A stretch of 64,000 nucleotides of DNA from Williamsia sp. 1135 (GTDB lineage Bacteria > Actinomycetota > Actinomycetes > Mycobacteriales > Mycobacteriaceae), in NCBI RefSeq assembly GCF_002095395.1, contig NZ_MJEI01000104.1, positions 171,345 through 235,344 on the forward strand, written 5' to 3'. Positions 34,358 through 44,374 of the stretch are shown here, piece by piece. Below the pieces are notes generated by a model, which was not told the DNA's origin, did no database searches, and saw only the letters and a program-made list of their open reading frames with translations. The first letter of the stretch is position 1. Every line of letters starts with the position of its first letter. The translations under genes were made by a program, and so were the position numbers.

Positions 34358-34382
34358 CGGTCCAGTGTGCCCAATAAACAGT

Positions 34383-34406
34383 TGCCCCCGCGCCGGAGAG
34401 GGGGCA
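34383..34406. promoter_or_regulatory. GC-rich hairpin in the GNAT/ABC-F intergenic region
   Basis: TGCCCCC (34383-34389) pairs with GGGGGCA (34400-34406) around a ten-base loop, followed by ACAAT. It lies in the leader of the ABC-F gene and just upstream of the GNAT start. It could be an operator or part of an attenuator; nothing more can be said. Confidence 0.35.
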
Positions 34407-34433
34407 CAATCGCTGCTGCCAGTGTTCCCTGCA

Positions 34434-34475
34434 GTGAGGCTTCACGTGAACTCCTCCGGCGTCTTCGCGTCCTGA
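34434..34475 (+). CDS. possible 13-residue leader peptide of the ABC-F gene
   Basis: A GTG-started frame encodes MRLHVNSSGVFAS and stops 72 bases before the ABC-F start. ABC-F genes in actinobacteria and firmicutes are often controlled by ribosome stalling on such leaders. Here the evidence is only the position, the short length and a preceding hairpin; no clear ribosome binding site is visible. Confidence 0.25.
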   Translation: MRLHVNSSGVFAS

Positions 34476-34547
34476 CGCGCCTGACACCACCGCGCACGCC
34501 GCGGGATGAGTTGTTGGCGCATTCCATCACTGCATCCTGGGAGTCAC

Positions 34548-36152
34548 ATGCGTCCGCATTCTGAATCATCCATCCTGCTGCGCGACCTCGGCTTCGATTG
34601 GCCCGACGGGACCACCGCGCTGCACGGCATCACAGCGACCATCGGGACCGGTCGCACCGGTCTGATCGGCGCCAACGGCACGGGGAAGTCCACCTTGCTC
34701 CGATTGCTGGCGGGGGAGCTCGCTCCAAGTGCGGGATCGGTGGTCACGCTCGGTGACGTGGCCTATCTGCCCCAGGCCCTGTCGCTACAGGTGGAGTGGA
34801 CTGTCGCCGATCTGCTCGGTGTCCGAGCGCAGGTCGAGGCGCTGGCCGCGATCGAATCCGGGTCGACCGATGCCGTGCACTACGACGTCATCGGGGATCA
34901 CTGGGATGTCAACGCCCGGGCGGCGCAGCTGCTCGCCGAGGCGGGTCTGGCGGGAATCACGCTGGACCGCAACGTCGGTACGCTGTCCGGCGGTGAGGCG
35001 ATGCTCGTGGCGATCTCCGGTCTACGGCTGGCAGGCGCTGCGATCTCGCTGCTCGACGAGCCGACCAACAACCTCGATCGCGGCGCGCGCGAGCGGCTCT
35101 ACACCATGCTCGACCACTGGCCCGGCACTCTCGTGGTGGTATCCCACGACACCGCGCTGCTCGAACTGATGGACACGACAGCAGAACTGAGAGAGGGCGA
35201 GCTGGTGGTGTTCGGCGGCCCGCTGACTGCCTACCACGACCACGTCGAACAGCTGCAGCGCGCAGCTCAGCGAGATCTGCGTGCTGCCGAGCAGGTGTTG
35301 AAAACCGAACGGCGCCAGCGGATCGAGGCCGAGACGAGGATCGCTCGGAGTGCGAAGTCCGGGAAGGCGAAAGCAGAGAATCTACCCAAGATCCTGGTCG
35401 GCAAGAGGAAGAACAACGCCGAGGCATCGGCCGGTCGAACGCGCACAGAGGCTGACGCCAAGATCCGCGATGCGCGCAGAGCGGTGGAGGACGCCGGCGA
35501 ACTGATCCGGGAGGACAAACAGATCAGGATCAGCCTCCCCGATCCCGATGTGCCGAACAGCAGACGGCTGGCCGAGATACATTGTGGCGACGACGTCGTG
35601 GTGCTCCAAGGGCCGGAAAGAGTAGCGCTCACTGGCCCGAACGGCAGCGGGAAGACAACCTTGCTGACGACGCTATGGCGCTCGGAGCCACCGGCGGATG
35701 GACCGTATGCCATCGCGCACACGGACCGAATCGGTTATCTGGCACAGCGTTTGGATGGGCTCGACGACGACGTGAGTGCGCTCGAGAACATCCGGACGGC
35801 TCTCCCGGCCACCGACCCGCACGAGATCCGCGCCAGATTGGCGCAATTCCTCTTGCGCGGCGCGGCCGTCGACAAGCAGGTCGGCGTCCTCTCCGGAGGT
35901 GAGCGTTTCCGGGTGGCGCTCGCCAAGCTGTTGCTGGCCGCGCCACCTGCGCAACTACTCGTCCTCGATGAACCGACGAACAATCTGGACATGGCGAGTG
36001 TCGATCAGCTGATCGAGGCGCTGGCCGGGTACAGGGGAGGGCTGTTGGTGGTCAGTCATGACGAACAGTTCCTGCGCAGACTCGGCGTCACCAGGGAGCT
36101 GCATCTAGCGGACGGGCAGCTCACGGTCACCGAGGAGCCTCATCGGGTTTGA
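34548..36152 (+). CDS. ABC-F family ATP-binding protein
   Basis: 534-residue soluble protein with two fused ABC ATPase domains and no membrane segment, the layout of ABC-F proteins acting on ribosomes (antibiotic protection or translation factors). Walker A motifs GANGTGKST (residues 41-49) and GPNGSGKTT (about 363), signatures LSGGEAMLV and LSGGERFRV, and LLDEPTNNLD / VLDEPTNNLD. The linker between them is long and basic, then coiled-coil (residues about 235-330), as required to reach the ribosome. The ATG at 34548 (preceded by gggag) is chosen over one 14 codons upstream. It overlaps benE at the 3' ends by 26 bases. Confidence 0.9.
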   Translation: MRPHSESSILLRDLGFDWPDGTTALHGITATIGTGRTGLIGANGTGKSTLLRLLAGELAPSAGSVVTLGDVAYLPQALSLQVEWTVADLLGVRAQVEALAAIESGSTDAVHYDVIGDHWDVNARAAQLLAEAGLAGITLDRNVGTLSGGEAMLVAISGLRLAGAAISLLDEPTNNLDRGARERLYTMLDHWPGTLVVVSHDTALLELMDTTAELREGELVVFGGPLTAYHDHVEQLQRAAQRDLRAAEQVLKTERRQRIEAETRIARSAKSGKAKAENLPKILVGKRKNNAEASAGRTRTEADAKIRDARRAVEDAGELIREDKQIRISLPDPDVPNSRRLAEIHCGDDVVVLQGPERVALTGPNGSGKTTLLTTLWRSEPPADGPYAIAHTDRIGYLAQRLDGLDDDVSALENIRTALPATDPHEIRARLAQFLLRGAAVDKQVGVLSGGERFRVALAKLLLAAPPAQLLVLDEPTNNLDMASVDQLIEALAGYRGGLLVVSHDEQFLRRLGVTRELHLADGQLTVTEEPHRV

Positions 36153-37380
36153 CCGGGATTCGCCGCTCGGGTTTCTCGGGTGGCAGGTCTTCTGGGTCCG
36201 GCGATTTCCGCAGTACGACGTACACGATCAGTCCGGCAATCAGGGCCCAGAACGCCGATCCGATCCCGGCCACGGTCACCCCCGCAGCTGCGACCACGAA
36301 GGTGAGAACCGCCGCGGTGCGGGTGTTCTCGTCCCGCAGGCTCGCCGCGAGTGACCCGGCGAGTGTGTCGAGCAGCGCGAGCCCGGCGACGGTCTCGACC
36401 AGGCCGGCAGGGGCGACGGTGATCAGCGCGACCACAGTAGCCGAACTGAAGGCGAGTACCAGGTAGGCGGGACTCACCGTGGCCGCTGCGATCCAGCGGC
36501 GGCGGGGGTTCGGCTCGGCGGCCGGCGCGGCGGCCAGGGCGGCGCTGATGGCGCTGAGATTGACCGCGTGTCCGCCGGCGGGGGCGACCAGTGCCGTCAG
36601 GGCTCCGGTGACCAGCATCGATGGCCGCCAGGGGATTCGGTACCCGAAACTGGACATCACTGCCGTTCCCGGCAAGTTCTGCGACGCCATCGTGACGATG
36701 TAGAGGGGCAGCGCGATTCCCACGCAGGCCTGCCACGACCACTGGGGGACAACAAGATCCAACCGTGGGATGAGAGAGTCGCCGCTTATGGTCTTGTCCG
36801 AGGTCAGGATGACCACAGCGATCACCACGGCTGCGGTTGCGAATGCGGCGGGCACCGCCCAGCGTTTCGCGTAGCGGCTCAGGACAAGCCAGACCAGCAC
36901 CACCGGGGCGATCGCCAGCGGTTCGTCCGCGAACGCGTGAACGGGCTCCAGACACAGCGGTAGCACGATGCCCGCCAGCATGGCCTGTGCGATCGGGGTC
37001 GGAATCGCCTGCACCAGAGCGCCCAGACGGGGCCACAGCCCGGTGGCCAGCACCATCACGCCGACAAGAACGAACGCTCCTACCGCGGCGGGGAAACCCC
37101 CATCGGGGCTCGCCGTGCCGGCCAGGAGCGCCGCTCCGGGAGTGGACCAGGCCAGGGTGATCGGCATCCGGTAGCGGAGGGCGAGAAAGGCTATCCCGAT
37201 CGTCATCGCGAGACAGAGGGCGAAGAGTCCTGAGGCGGCCTCGTCGGCCGACGCGCCGACTGCCCGCAGTCCGGTGAGAACTACCGCGAACGAGCTCGTG
37301 AAGCCGACGAGCGCGGCCACGACGCCGGCGGTGATCGGCTGCGAGAGCGGCGCGCGCGGGAACGTCGGATCGGGGGTCAC
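36127..37380 (-). CDS. benE: BenE family benzoate/H+ symporter
   Basis: 417-residue inner membrane transporter with about twelve helices, of the BenE family (aromatic acid/H+ symport). Typical segments are MPITLAWSTPGAALLAG, LPLYIVTMASQNLPGTAVM and PAGGHAVNLSAISAALAAAP. The GTG at 37380 gives the family N-terminus; the frame continues 39 codons upstream through the operator into the gntR gene and is not used. Divergent from gntR, which probably controls it. No other aromatic degradation gene is nearby, so the substrate may differ from benzoate. Confidence 0.88.
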   Translation of the reverse strand: MTPDPTFPRAPLSQPITAGVVAALVGFTSSFAVVLTGLRAVGASADEAASGLFALCLAMTIGIAFLALRYRMPITLAWSTPGAALLAGTASPDGGFPAAVGAFVLVGVMVLATGLWPRLGALVQAIPTPIAQAMLAGIVLPLCLEPVHAFADEPLAIAPVVLVWLVLSRYAKRWAVPAAFATAAVVIAVVILTSDKTISGDSLIPRLDLVVPQWSWQACVGIALPLYIVTMASQNLPGTAVMSSFGYRIPWRPSMLVTGALTALVAPAGGHAVNLSAISAALAAAPAAEPNPRRRWIAAATVSPAYLVLAFSSATVVALITVAPAGLVETVAGLALLDTLAGSLAASLRDENTRTAAVLTFVVAAAGVTVAGIGSAFWALIAGLIVYVVLRKSPDPEDLPPEKPERRIPVKPDEAPR

Positions 37381-37399
37381 CCGGCCATCGTAAGGTACG

Positions 37400-37418
37400 A
37401 TTGGATCTTGGATCCAAT
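37400..37418. promoter_or_regulatory. perfect palindrome, probable GntR operator
   Basis: ATTGGATC-TTG-GATCCAAT, 8-base perfect arms with three-base spacer, lies 20 bases from the benE start and 27 bases from the gntR start. FadR-type GntR regulators bind such short-spacer palindromes. Position predicts control of both divergent genes. Confidence 0.7.
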
Positions 37419-37444
37419 AAACTAATGATCCTACAGAGGAAGTA

Positions 37445-38140
37445 ATGCCACCGAAGCGTTCGACGCACGTCCTGGACACCCTGGGGCTGCGGCCCACGGC
37501 GGTCCATCATGCGCGCACGGTCATCGAAGACACCCTGGCCGAAGCGATCCTGGGCGGAGATCTGGCGAGCGGGACCCCACTGCGCCAAGCCGAACTCGCG
37601 GCGGTGTTCGGGGTGAGCCGGATGCCGGTCCGCGAGGCGCTTCTCGCGCTGTCGGCGCGTGGACTCGTCGACAACGTGCCGCACAAGGGCGCTGTCGTGA
37701 TCTCTGTCGACGCCGCCGACGTCGTCAATACCTACCGGATCAGGGCGATGCTCGAACCCGAGGCACTCGGCGGCTCGATACCGCTGCTCGATTCGGCTGA
37801 TCTCGACCGTGCGCGCGAATGCCTGCTCGGGATGGACGGCGAAGCCCCTTTGGCGGACCTGGGCCGGCTGAACTCCGAGTTCCACCTCTCGCTGTATCGG
37901 CGCAATCCGAATGCCAAGTTGCTGAGACTGATCGCAGCGGAACTCGACGACGAAGAGCGTTACCTGAGGTTCCATCTCGCAGAATTGGGTACCGGTCAGT
38001 TGGCGCAGGACGAGCACCGGCAGATTCTGGAGCACGCGGTGGCACGTGAAGTCCAGCAGGCGGTGGCGGTGTTGCGGCAACACATCTCGACCGCCGCCGA
38101 CACGATCGAGACGTACTTTCGGCAGCGATCACCGAACTGA
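37445..38140 (+). CDS. GntR family regulator (FCD domain)
   Basis: 231-residue regulator. Winged helix at residues about 20-85 (GTPLRQAELAAVFGVSRMPVREALLALSARGLVDNVPHKGAVV), then the all-helical FCD ligand domain with the metal-binding His candidates in LNSEFHLSLYRRN and EHRQILEHAV. ATG at 37445 follows a good ribosome binding site (agaggaag). Divergent from benE; presumably senses the transported aromatic acid or a product. Confidence 0.9.
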   Translation: MPPKRSTHVLDTLGLRPTAVHHARTVIEDTLAEAILGGDLASGTPLRQAELAAVFGVSRMPVREALLALSARGLVDNVPHKGAVVISVDAADVVNTYRIRAMLEPEALGGSIPLLDSADLDRARECLLGMDGEAPLADLGRLNSEFHLSLYRRNPNAKLLRLIAAELDDEERYLRFHLAELGTGQLAQDEHRQILEHAVAREVQQAVAVLRQHISTAADTIETYFRQRSPN

Positions 38141-38165
38141 GAACGCGAGGAGCACCCAAGACGTC

Positions 38166-38948
38166 ATGCCAGAAGGTGACACAGTTTTCCAGGCGGCCGC
38201 CAGACTGCATCGTGCCCTTGCCGGAAAGGCATTGACGCGTTGCGATGTTCGGGTCCCGCGATATGCGACAGTCGACCTGAGCGGGAAGCAGGTCGATGAG
38301 GTGATCGCCCGTGGCAAGCACCTGCTGATCCGCGTCGGCGACGTCTCGGTGCATTCCCATCTGAAGATGGAAGGTCGCTGGGACATCTACAAGAAGGGCG
38401 AGAAGTGGCGTCGCCCAGGGTTCAAGGCCCGAATCATCCTCGAGACGGCCACCGTCCAAGCGGTAGGGTTCGAGCTCGGCAAGTTGGAGATCCTGCGCCG
38501 GACCGAGGAGGACAAAGCGGTCGGGCACCTCGGGCCGGACCTGCTCGGACCGGATTGGGACGCAGACGTCGCCATCGCCAATCTCGGCGCGGACCCGGCC
38601 CGTCCGATCGGTCTCGCGCTGCTCGACCAACGCAATCTCGCCGGGATCGGCAACGTCTTTCGGGTCGAGATGTGTTTTCTGCGCCGCACCCATCCTGCAG
38701 TGCCCGTCGCCGATGCTGGCGATCTGAGCGAATGGGTCGCGCTGGCCAAGCAGGTTCTCGAATACAACCGCACGAGGTCGATGCGGGTCACCAACGTCGA
38801 CCGGCCCGGTGAACGAACCTGGGTCTACGGCCGGGCGGCGCGGCCGTGCCGTAGGTGCGGAACCACCATCAAGAAGGCGGATTTCGGCACCATCACCGAC
38901 ATGGATCGTGTCATCTACTGGTGCCCGCTGTGTCAGCCGCCGCCGTGA
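38166..38948 (+). CDS. nei2: endonuclease VIII-like DNA glycosylase Nei2
   Basis: 260-residue bifunctional DNA glycosylase/AP lyase of the Fpg/Nei family, removing oxidised pyrimidines. After Met removal the N-terminus is Pro-Glu-Gly-Asp (P2 nucleophile, E3), the Nei rather than Fpg type. H2TH region NLAGIGNVFRVEMCFLRRTHP and a zinc finger with C228, C231, C253 and C256. The ATG at 38166 is required by the catalytic N-terminus; the open frame 40 codons upstream overlaps gntR. Actinobacterial Nei2 length. Confidence 0.93.
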   Translation: MPEGDTVFQAAARLHRALAGKALTRCDVRVPRYATVDLSGKQVDEVIARGKHLLIRVGDVSVHSHLKMEGRWDIYKKGEKWRRPGFKARIILETATVQAVGFELGKLEILRRTEEDKAVGHLGPDLLGPDWDADVAIANLGADPARPIGLALLDQRNLAGIGNVFRVEMCFLRRTHPAVPVADAGDLSEWVALAKQVLEYNRTRSMRVTNVDRPGERTWVYGRAARPCRRCGTTIKKADFGTITDMDRVIYWCPLCQPPP

Positions 38949-39199
38949 CCAGCTCGGCATCGTCCGCAGCGGCATCAGGTGGCGACGGTCGATCGGTGCG
39001 GACCCGCCAGATCGCTGCACCCGCGGCAAGGATCACGAGGGCCAACACGAAGACGCTGTAGCCGATGGCGGTGGGACGAAGGCCGACGTGGATTGTCCGC
39101 TGCGAACTCCCGTGTCGGGGTCTGTCCATCGCTGCTGACTTTGATGATGTTGACGGCGACGATCGTGGCCGTGCCCGGCACCCAGGTCTTGCCGAACAT
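38911..39199 (-). pseudogene. possible small membrane protein gene, apparently split between two frames
   Basis: This is the content of the 363-base stretch 38949-39311. An ATG at 39199 with AAGGAA upstream opens MFGKTWVPGTATIVAVNIIK and then drifts into an improbable Arg/His-rich sequence, whereas the neighbouring frame from 39129 to 38911 encodes one transmembrane helix (YSVFVLALVILAAGAAIW) and an Ala/Asp-rich tail. The two plausible halves would join by a one-base shift near 39100. It overlaps the end of nei2. It may instead be a single 72-residue protein starting at 39129. Uncertain. Confidence 0.35.
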
Positions 39200-39311
39200 G
39201 GCGGCTCATTCCTTGTCGTAAACCCCGCTCACAGGGCACTTCTGCCATAACCTTAGATGCTCACGGAGCGCGAGCGCGCTGCATCGGATAGTCCGTCGAC
39301 AGGGGCCGGCT

Positions 39312-41261
39312 GTGGGATTTGTGATCGGATTTGCTCCGTGGATCGTCTTCTGGGTTCTGGTCGGTAACGCCGGCTTCGTCACTGCGGTCCTGGTGTCGTT
39401 CGGACTGACCATCGCCGGGCAGGTGTTCCAGCGCCTACGGGGTGAACCGTTTCGCACTCTCGAGGTCGGCACGGTCGCGGTCTTCGCGGTGCTGACCACT
39501 GCGGCACTGACGCTCGACGAGAACGTTCTCGAGCGCTGGCTGCAACCGCTGAGCAACCTGGGGCTGTTCCTCATCGCACTGGTCGGGGTTCTCATCGGCA
39601 GGCCGTTCGTGCGCGAGTACGCAGAAGAATCCGTGGACGCGCAGACAGCGGCGAGTGGCGGGTTCACCTACATCACGACCGCGATGACCTGGATGTGGGT
39701 GGCAGCCTTCGGCGCGATGACCGTGTTGTCGATGATCCCGCCGATCGTCGACGGGGACGCCACGATCAAGGACGACGGCGACGCGTTGTCGATCATCTGT
39801 TACTGGGTCGCACCGTTCACGTTGCTGGGCCTGGCCGGGTTGGTCTCGTCGGTCTTCCCCAACTGGTTCGACGCCAGGTCGAAGGAGGTCTCCGCCCGAG
39901 AGGCGGTCGACGTCCCGGTGGCCGCCGCGCAGCCCGCGCCGCAACCCGACGTCGCGACCAGTCGGCTCACGATCACAGCCCCGGCGGAGTCCAGGCACGA
40001 CGAAGGATTCGGCTTGCAGATCTCCGGTGCCGATCCGGGTGCGGCGGTCATGGTGACCGCAGGCGGTGTCGACCTCTTCGGTACGCACTGGTCGAGTCGC
40101 GGAGAATTCGCCGCGTCGGCCGACGGCGTCGTCGATGTCGGTCTGCAGGCGCCCGACCGAGGCGACTGGACTGCCGCGGACCCGGACGCACCACTGTGGG
40201 CGATGAGTCCGGATTCGACGGGCGACCGGGTTCCCGAACTGTTCGTGCCGCCGGTCGGTCCGTGGCAGGTGGTGCTCGAGGCCACCTCCGCCGACGGGCT
40301 GGTCCGGCGAACCGTGCTGCGATCACCGCAGGCGCCAGGAGTGGCGATCTCCGACCTCGACATCGGCGGGCGGCCCGCGTTGCTGGCGCTACCCGCAGGC
40401 GACCCTCCGGCGGCCGGGTGGCCGGCCGTCGCGTGCTTCGGTGGGTCCGAAGGCGGCGTCGACTCCCAGCGCGTCACCATCGCGACCCTGGCGTCCAACG
40501 GAGTCGCGGCGTTGGCCTACTCCTGGGTCGATGAGGAATCGCCAGACAATCCTGAGCCGAAGCTGGTCGACATCCCACTCGAGCGGTTCGGCGCGGCCAT
40601 CGACGCGCTGGCCCGGACTCCCGGGGTCGACGCGGGGCGACTCACCGCGATGGGGATCTCTCGCGGTGCCGAAGGCCTCACAGCGGCGGCCACCGTCTCG
40701 CGACTCCCCGTCGGCGGCCTCGTACTCGTGAGTCCGAGTTCGGTCTCGTGGCAGGCAATCGGGCCCGACGGTGAACTCCCCGACACCGCGTCGTGGACCT
40801 TCGGCGGCGAGCCGCTGAGCTGGACGCCGCTACCGACCGGGTCGCTGATGCCGCAGCTGATCAGAAACGCCTGGCGCGTGCACCGCGACATCGCGCACCG
40901 CACGCCCAGCCTGCTGCGACTGCACGCCGCGTACACCGCGGGACTCGACGCGGCCGGTCCCGCGGCCGCCCGGCTCCCATCCGAACTCATCGACGTCCCC
41001 ATCCTCTGCATCGCCGGATCCGACGATCAACTCTGGCCCTCGTCGCGGATGGCGACCGAACTGCTCGCAGCACGTTCCGATCCGGCGGACGAACTCCTGA
41101 AGCTCGAGAACGCCGGACACCTCATCCGGCTCGCCACCCTGCCCGCGACCGCCCAGTGGACCGGCGGGATCGCGTTCGGCGGCACCCCCTCGGGGCAGGG
41201 GCATGCCCAGCGGGCCGCGACGGCGGCCGTCCTACGCTTCGCTGCGCGGGTTCCTGTCTGA
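39312..41261 (+). CDS. membrane domain fused to acyl-CoA thioester hydrolase/BAAT-type alpha/beta hydrolase
   Basis: 649-residue fusion. Residues about 1-185 carry five to six transmembrane helices (FAPWIVFWVLVGNAGF, FLIALVGVLIGRPF, WMWVAAFGAMTVLSMIPP, VAPFTLLGLAGLVSSVFP), followed by a linker. Residues about 215-335 resemble the beta-rich BAAT N-domain and 370-640 the BAAT C-domain hydrolase. A catalytic triad is visible: S450 (GISRGAE), D571 or D572 (GSDDQLW) and H603 (NAGHLIR). BAAT proteins hydrolyse or transfer acyl groups of acyl-CoA; here the nucleophile is Ser, so thioesterase-like. The membrane anchor suggests action at the membrane. GTG start. The fusion is unusual. Confidence 0.8.
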   Translation: MGFVIGFAPWIVFWVLVGNAGFVTAVLVSFGLTIAGQVFQRLRGEPFRTLEVGTVAVFAVLTTAALTLDENVLERWLQPLSNLGLFLIALVGVLIGRPFVREYAEESVDAQTAASGGFTYITTAMTWMWVAAFGAMTVLSMIPPIVDGDATIKDDGDALSIICYWVAPFTLLGLAGLVSSVFPNWFDARSKEVSAREAVDVPVAAAQPAPQPDVATSRLTITAPAESRHDEGFGLQISGADPGAAVMVTAGGVDLFGTHWSSRGEFAASADGVVDVGLQAPDRGDWTAADPDAPLWAMSPDSTGDRVPELFVPPVGPWQVVLEATSADGLVRRTVLRSPQAPGVAISDLDIGGRPALLALPAGDPPAAGWPAVACFGGSEGGVDSQRVTIATLASNGVAALAYSWVDEESPDNPEPKLVDIPLERFGAAIDALARTPGVDAGRLTAMGISRGAEGLTAAATVSRLPVGGLVLVSPSSVSWQAIGPDGELPDTASWTFGGEPLSWTPLPTGSLMPQLIRNAWRVHRDIAHRTPSLLRLHAAYTAGLDAAGPAAARLPSELIDVPILCIAGSDDQLWPSSRMATELLAARSDPADELLKLENAGHLIRLATLPATAQWTGGIAFGGTPSGQGHAQRAATAAVLRFAARVPV

Positions 41262-41305
41262 TCAGGCGTTCATGGTCGACCTCTGCCCTCCGGCGTCGTC
41301 GCCAC

Positions 41306-41332
41306 CTTGCACTCGGCACCTGTGAGTGCTAA
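41306..41332. promoter_or_regulatory. CIRCE element 1 (HrcA operator)
   Basis: TTGCACTC - nine bases - GAGTGCTAA matches the CIRCE consensus TTAGCACTC-N9-GAGTGCTAA with two changes in the left arm. HrcA repressor binding keeps groEL2 low until heat or other protein stress. Confidence 0.9.
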
Positions 41333-41340
41333 AACGGTGG

Positions 41341-43100
<1,760 letters not shown>

Positions 43101-43127
43101 TCCACGCTTCCTGGCTCCACCTTTTCA

Positions 43128-43163
43128 ACTGAGCCCGGTCACCTTTCGGTGGCCGGGCTCAGT
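43128..43163 (+). terminator. rho-independent-like hairpin after groEL2
   Basis: ACTGAGCCCGGTCACC and GGTGGCCGGGCTCAGT form a 16-base stem with one mismatch and a TTTC loop, 28 bases after the groEL2 stop. No T-run, as usual for high-GC actinobacterial terminators. Confidence 0.8.
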
Positions 43164-43259
43164 GCTGTCCTGCGCGCGCATGTGTGCGTCTTTTACCCCC
43201 CCGCAAGGTGAGTAGTTTCCCGCTCCCGCACGGTGGTGGCGCGGCCATAGTGTCCTGGC

Positions 43260-43616
43260 ATGACCTTCACCCAGCAGCCTGTGAGGCCGCCCCGCACCAC
43301 CAATCAGGTAGTCGACATCGTCATGACCGTGGTGATGCTCGTCGTCCAGGGGCTCGCGTTTCTGATCAGCGTCTACATCAGTTTCTTTTTCGGGATGGCC
43401 ACCGACTCGTGCTCCGGAGAGTGCAACACCGCCCCGCTCGACGCCGCGTTCGTGGTCACCGATGGCGGTGGGCTGGCGACCCTGGCCCTGGCGATCATCG
43501 TCTCGATCGTCCTGCTGGTGCGCCGACGCCTGGCCTTCTGGGTACCGCTGGTCGGAATCGCGATCCAGATCGCGCTGGTAATCGTCGGCGCCCACCTCGC
43601 GAGCAGCGTGGTCTGA
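43260..43616 (+). CDS. small membrane protein of unknown function
   Basis: 118-residue protein with three hydrophobic segments (DIVMTVVMLVVQGLAFLISV, GGLATLALAIIVSIVLLV, FWVPLVGIAIQIALVIVG). The loop between helices 1 and 2 has a Cys pair (TDSCSGECNTA), predicted outside the membrane and thus possibly disulfide-bonded. Resembles the small DUF-type actinobacterial membrane proteins; function unknown. A 65-nt repeat follows its stop directly. Confidence 0.75.
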   Translation: MTFTQQPVRPPRTTNQVVDIVMTVVMLVVQGLAFLISVYISFFFGMATDSCSGECNTAPLDAAFVVTDGGGLATLALAIIVSIVLLVRRRLAFWVPLVGIAIQIALVIVGAHLASSVV

Positions 43617-43681
43617 CCGATGATGTGCCCTTTTGGAGAACAAACCCCCAGGTGAACTCCGCCAAAACAACCCATCATCGG
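43617..43681. repeat. 65-nt palindromic repeat, copy 1
   Basis: Begins CCGATGATG and ends CATCATCGG (9-base perfect outer stem) with an inner TTTTGG/CCAAAA stem. Copy 2 at 44461-44525 has the same length and agrees at about 54 of 65 positions by eye. This copy starts at the stop codon of the small membrane protein gene and precedes the FrnE-like gene. Confidence 0.8.
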
Positions 43682-43714
43682 AATGGTCGGGGATCCCTGA
43701 GCGTTGACCGATTC

Positions 43715-44374
43715 ATGAGTGCTCCCATCACCGTCGACATCTGGTCTGACATCGCCTGCCCGTGGTGCTACATCGGTAAACGAAAGTTCGAGGCGGGACT
43801 CGCCGAGTTCGAAGGTCGCGACGACGTCGAAGTCACCTATCACAGCTACGAACTGGCACCCGATACGCCAGTGGACTATGCCGGAACGTCGGTCGATTTC
43901 CTGGTCAAGCACAAGGGGATGCCCGCCGCCCAGGTCGAGCAGATGCTGGGTCAGGTCACCGGTATCGCGGCGGAGGTGGGCCTCGACTACGACTTCGATT
44001 CGGTGCTCCAGACGAAGACCCTCAAAGCCCACCAGGTGCTTCATTACGCGAAGCAGCAGGGCAAGCAACTCGACTACGTGGAGCGCTTGTTCAAGGCCTA
44101 CTTCGAGCAAGGCAAGCACGTCGGGCGAGACGAAGAACTCGCGGACCTCGCCGCCGAGGTCGGCCTTGATCGCGACGCGGTCCTGGCTGCGCTGGACTCG
44201 GGGGAGTTCGCCGACGCAGTCGACGCTGACATCGAACAGGCCCGGGCGTACGGGATCAGCGGCGTCCCGTTCTTCGTCATCAACGGCAAGTACGGCGTCT
44301 CGGGTGCCCAGGCGCCGGAAGCGTTCACAGGTGTGCTGGAGAAGGTTCGCGCCGAGGAGACAAGCGATGTCTGA
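43715..44374 (+). CDS. DsbA family oxidoreductase (FrnE-like)
   Basis: 219-residue thioredoxin-fold protein of the FrnE/2-hydroxychromene-2-carboxylate-isomerase-like branch of DsbA. Active-site CPWC at residues 15-18, cis-Pro loop GVPFFVING, and a helical insertion between. No signal peptide, so cytoplasmic, probably a disulfide isomerase or reductase linked to oxidative stress. ATG at 43715 chosen by homology; upstream frame is non-coding repeat. It overlaps the small Cys protein gene by eight bases. Confidence 0.9.
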   Translation: MSAPITVDIWSDIACPWCYIGKRKFEAGLAEFEGRDDVEVTYHSYELAPDTPVDYAGTSVDFLVKHKGMPAAQVEQMLGQVTGIAAEVGLDYDFDSVLQTKTLKAHQVLHYAKQQGKQLDYVERLFKAYFEQGKHVGRDEELADLAAEVGLDRDAVLAALDSGEFADAVDADIEQARAYGISGVPFFVINGKYGVSGAQAPEAFTGVLEKVRAEETSDV

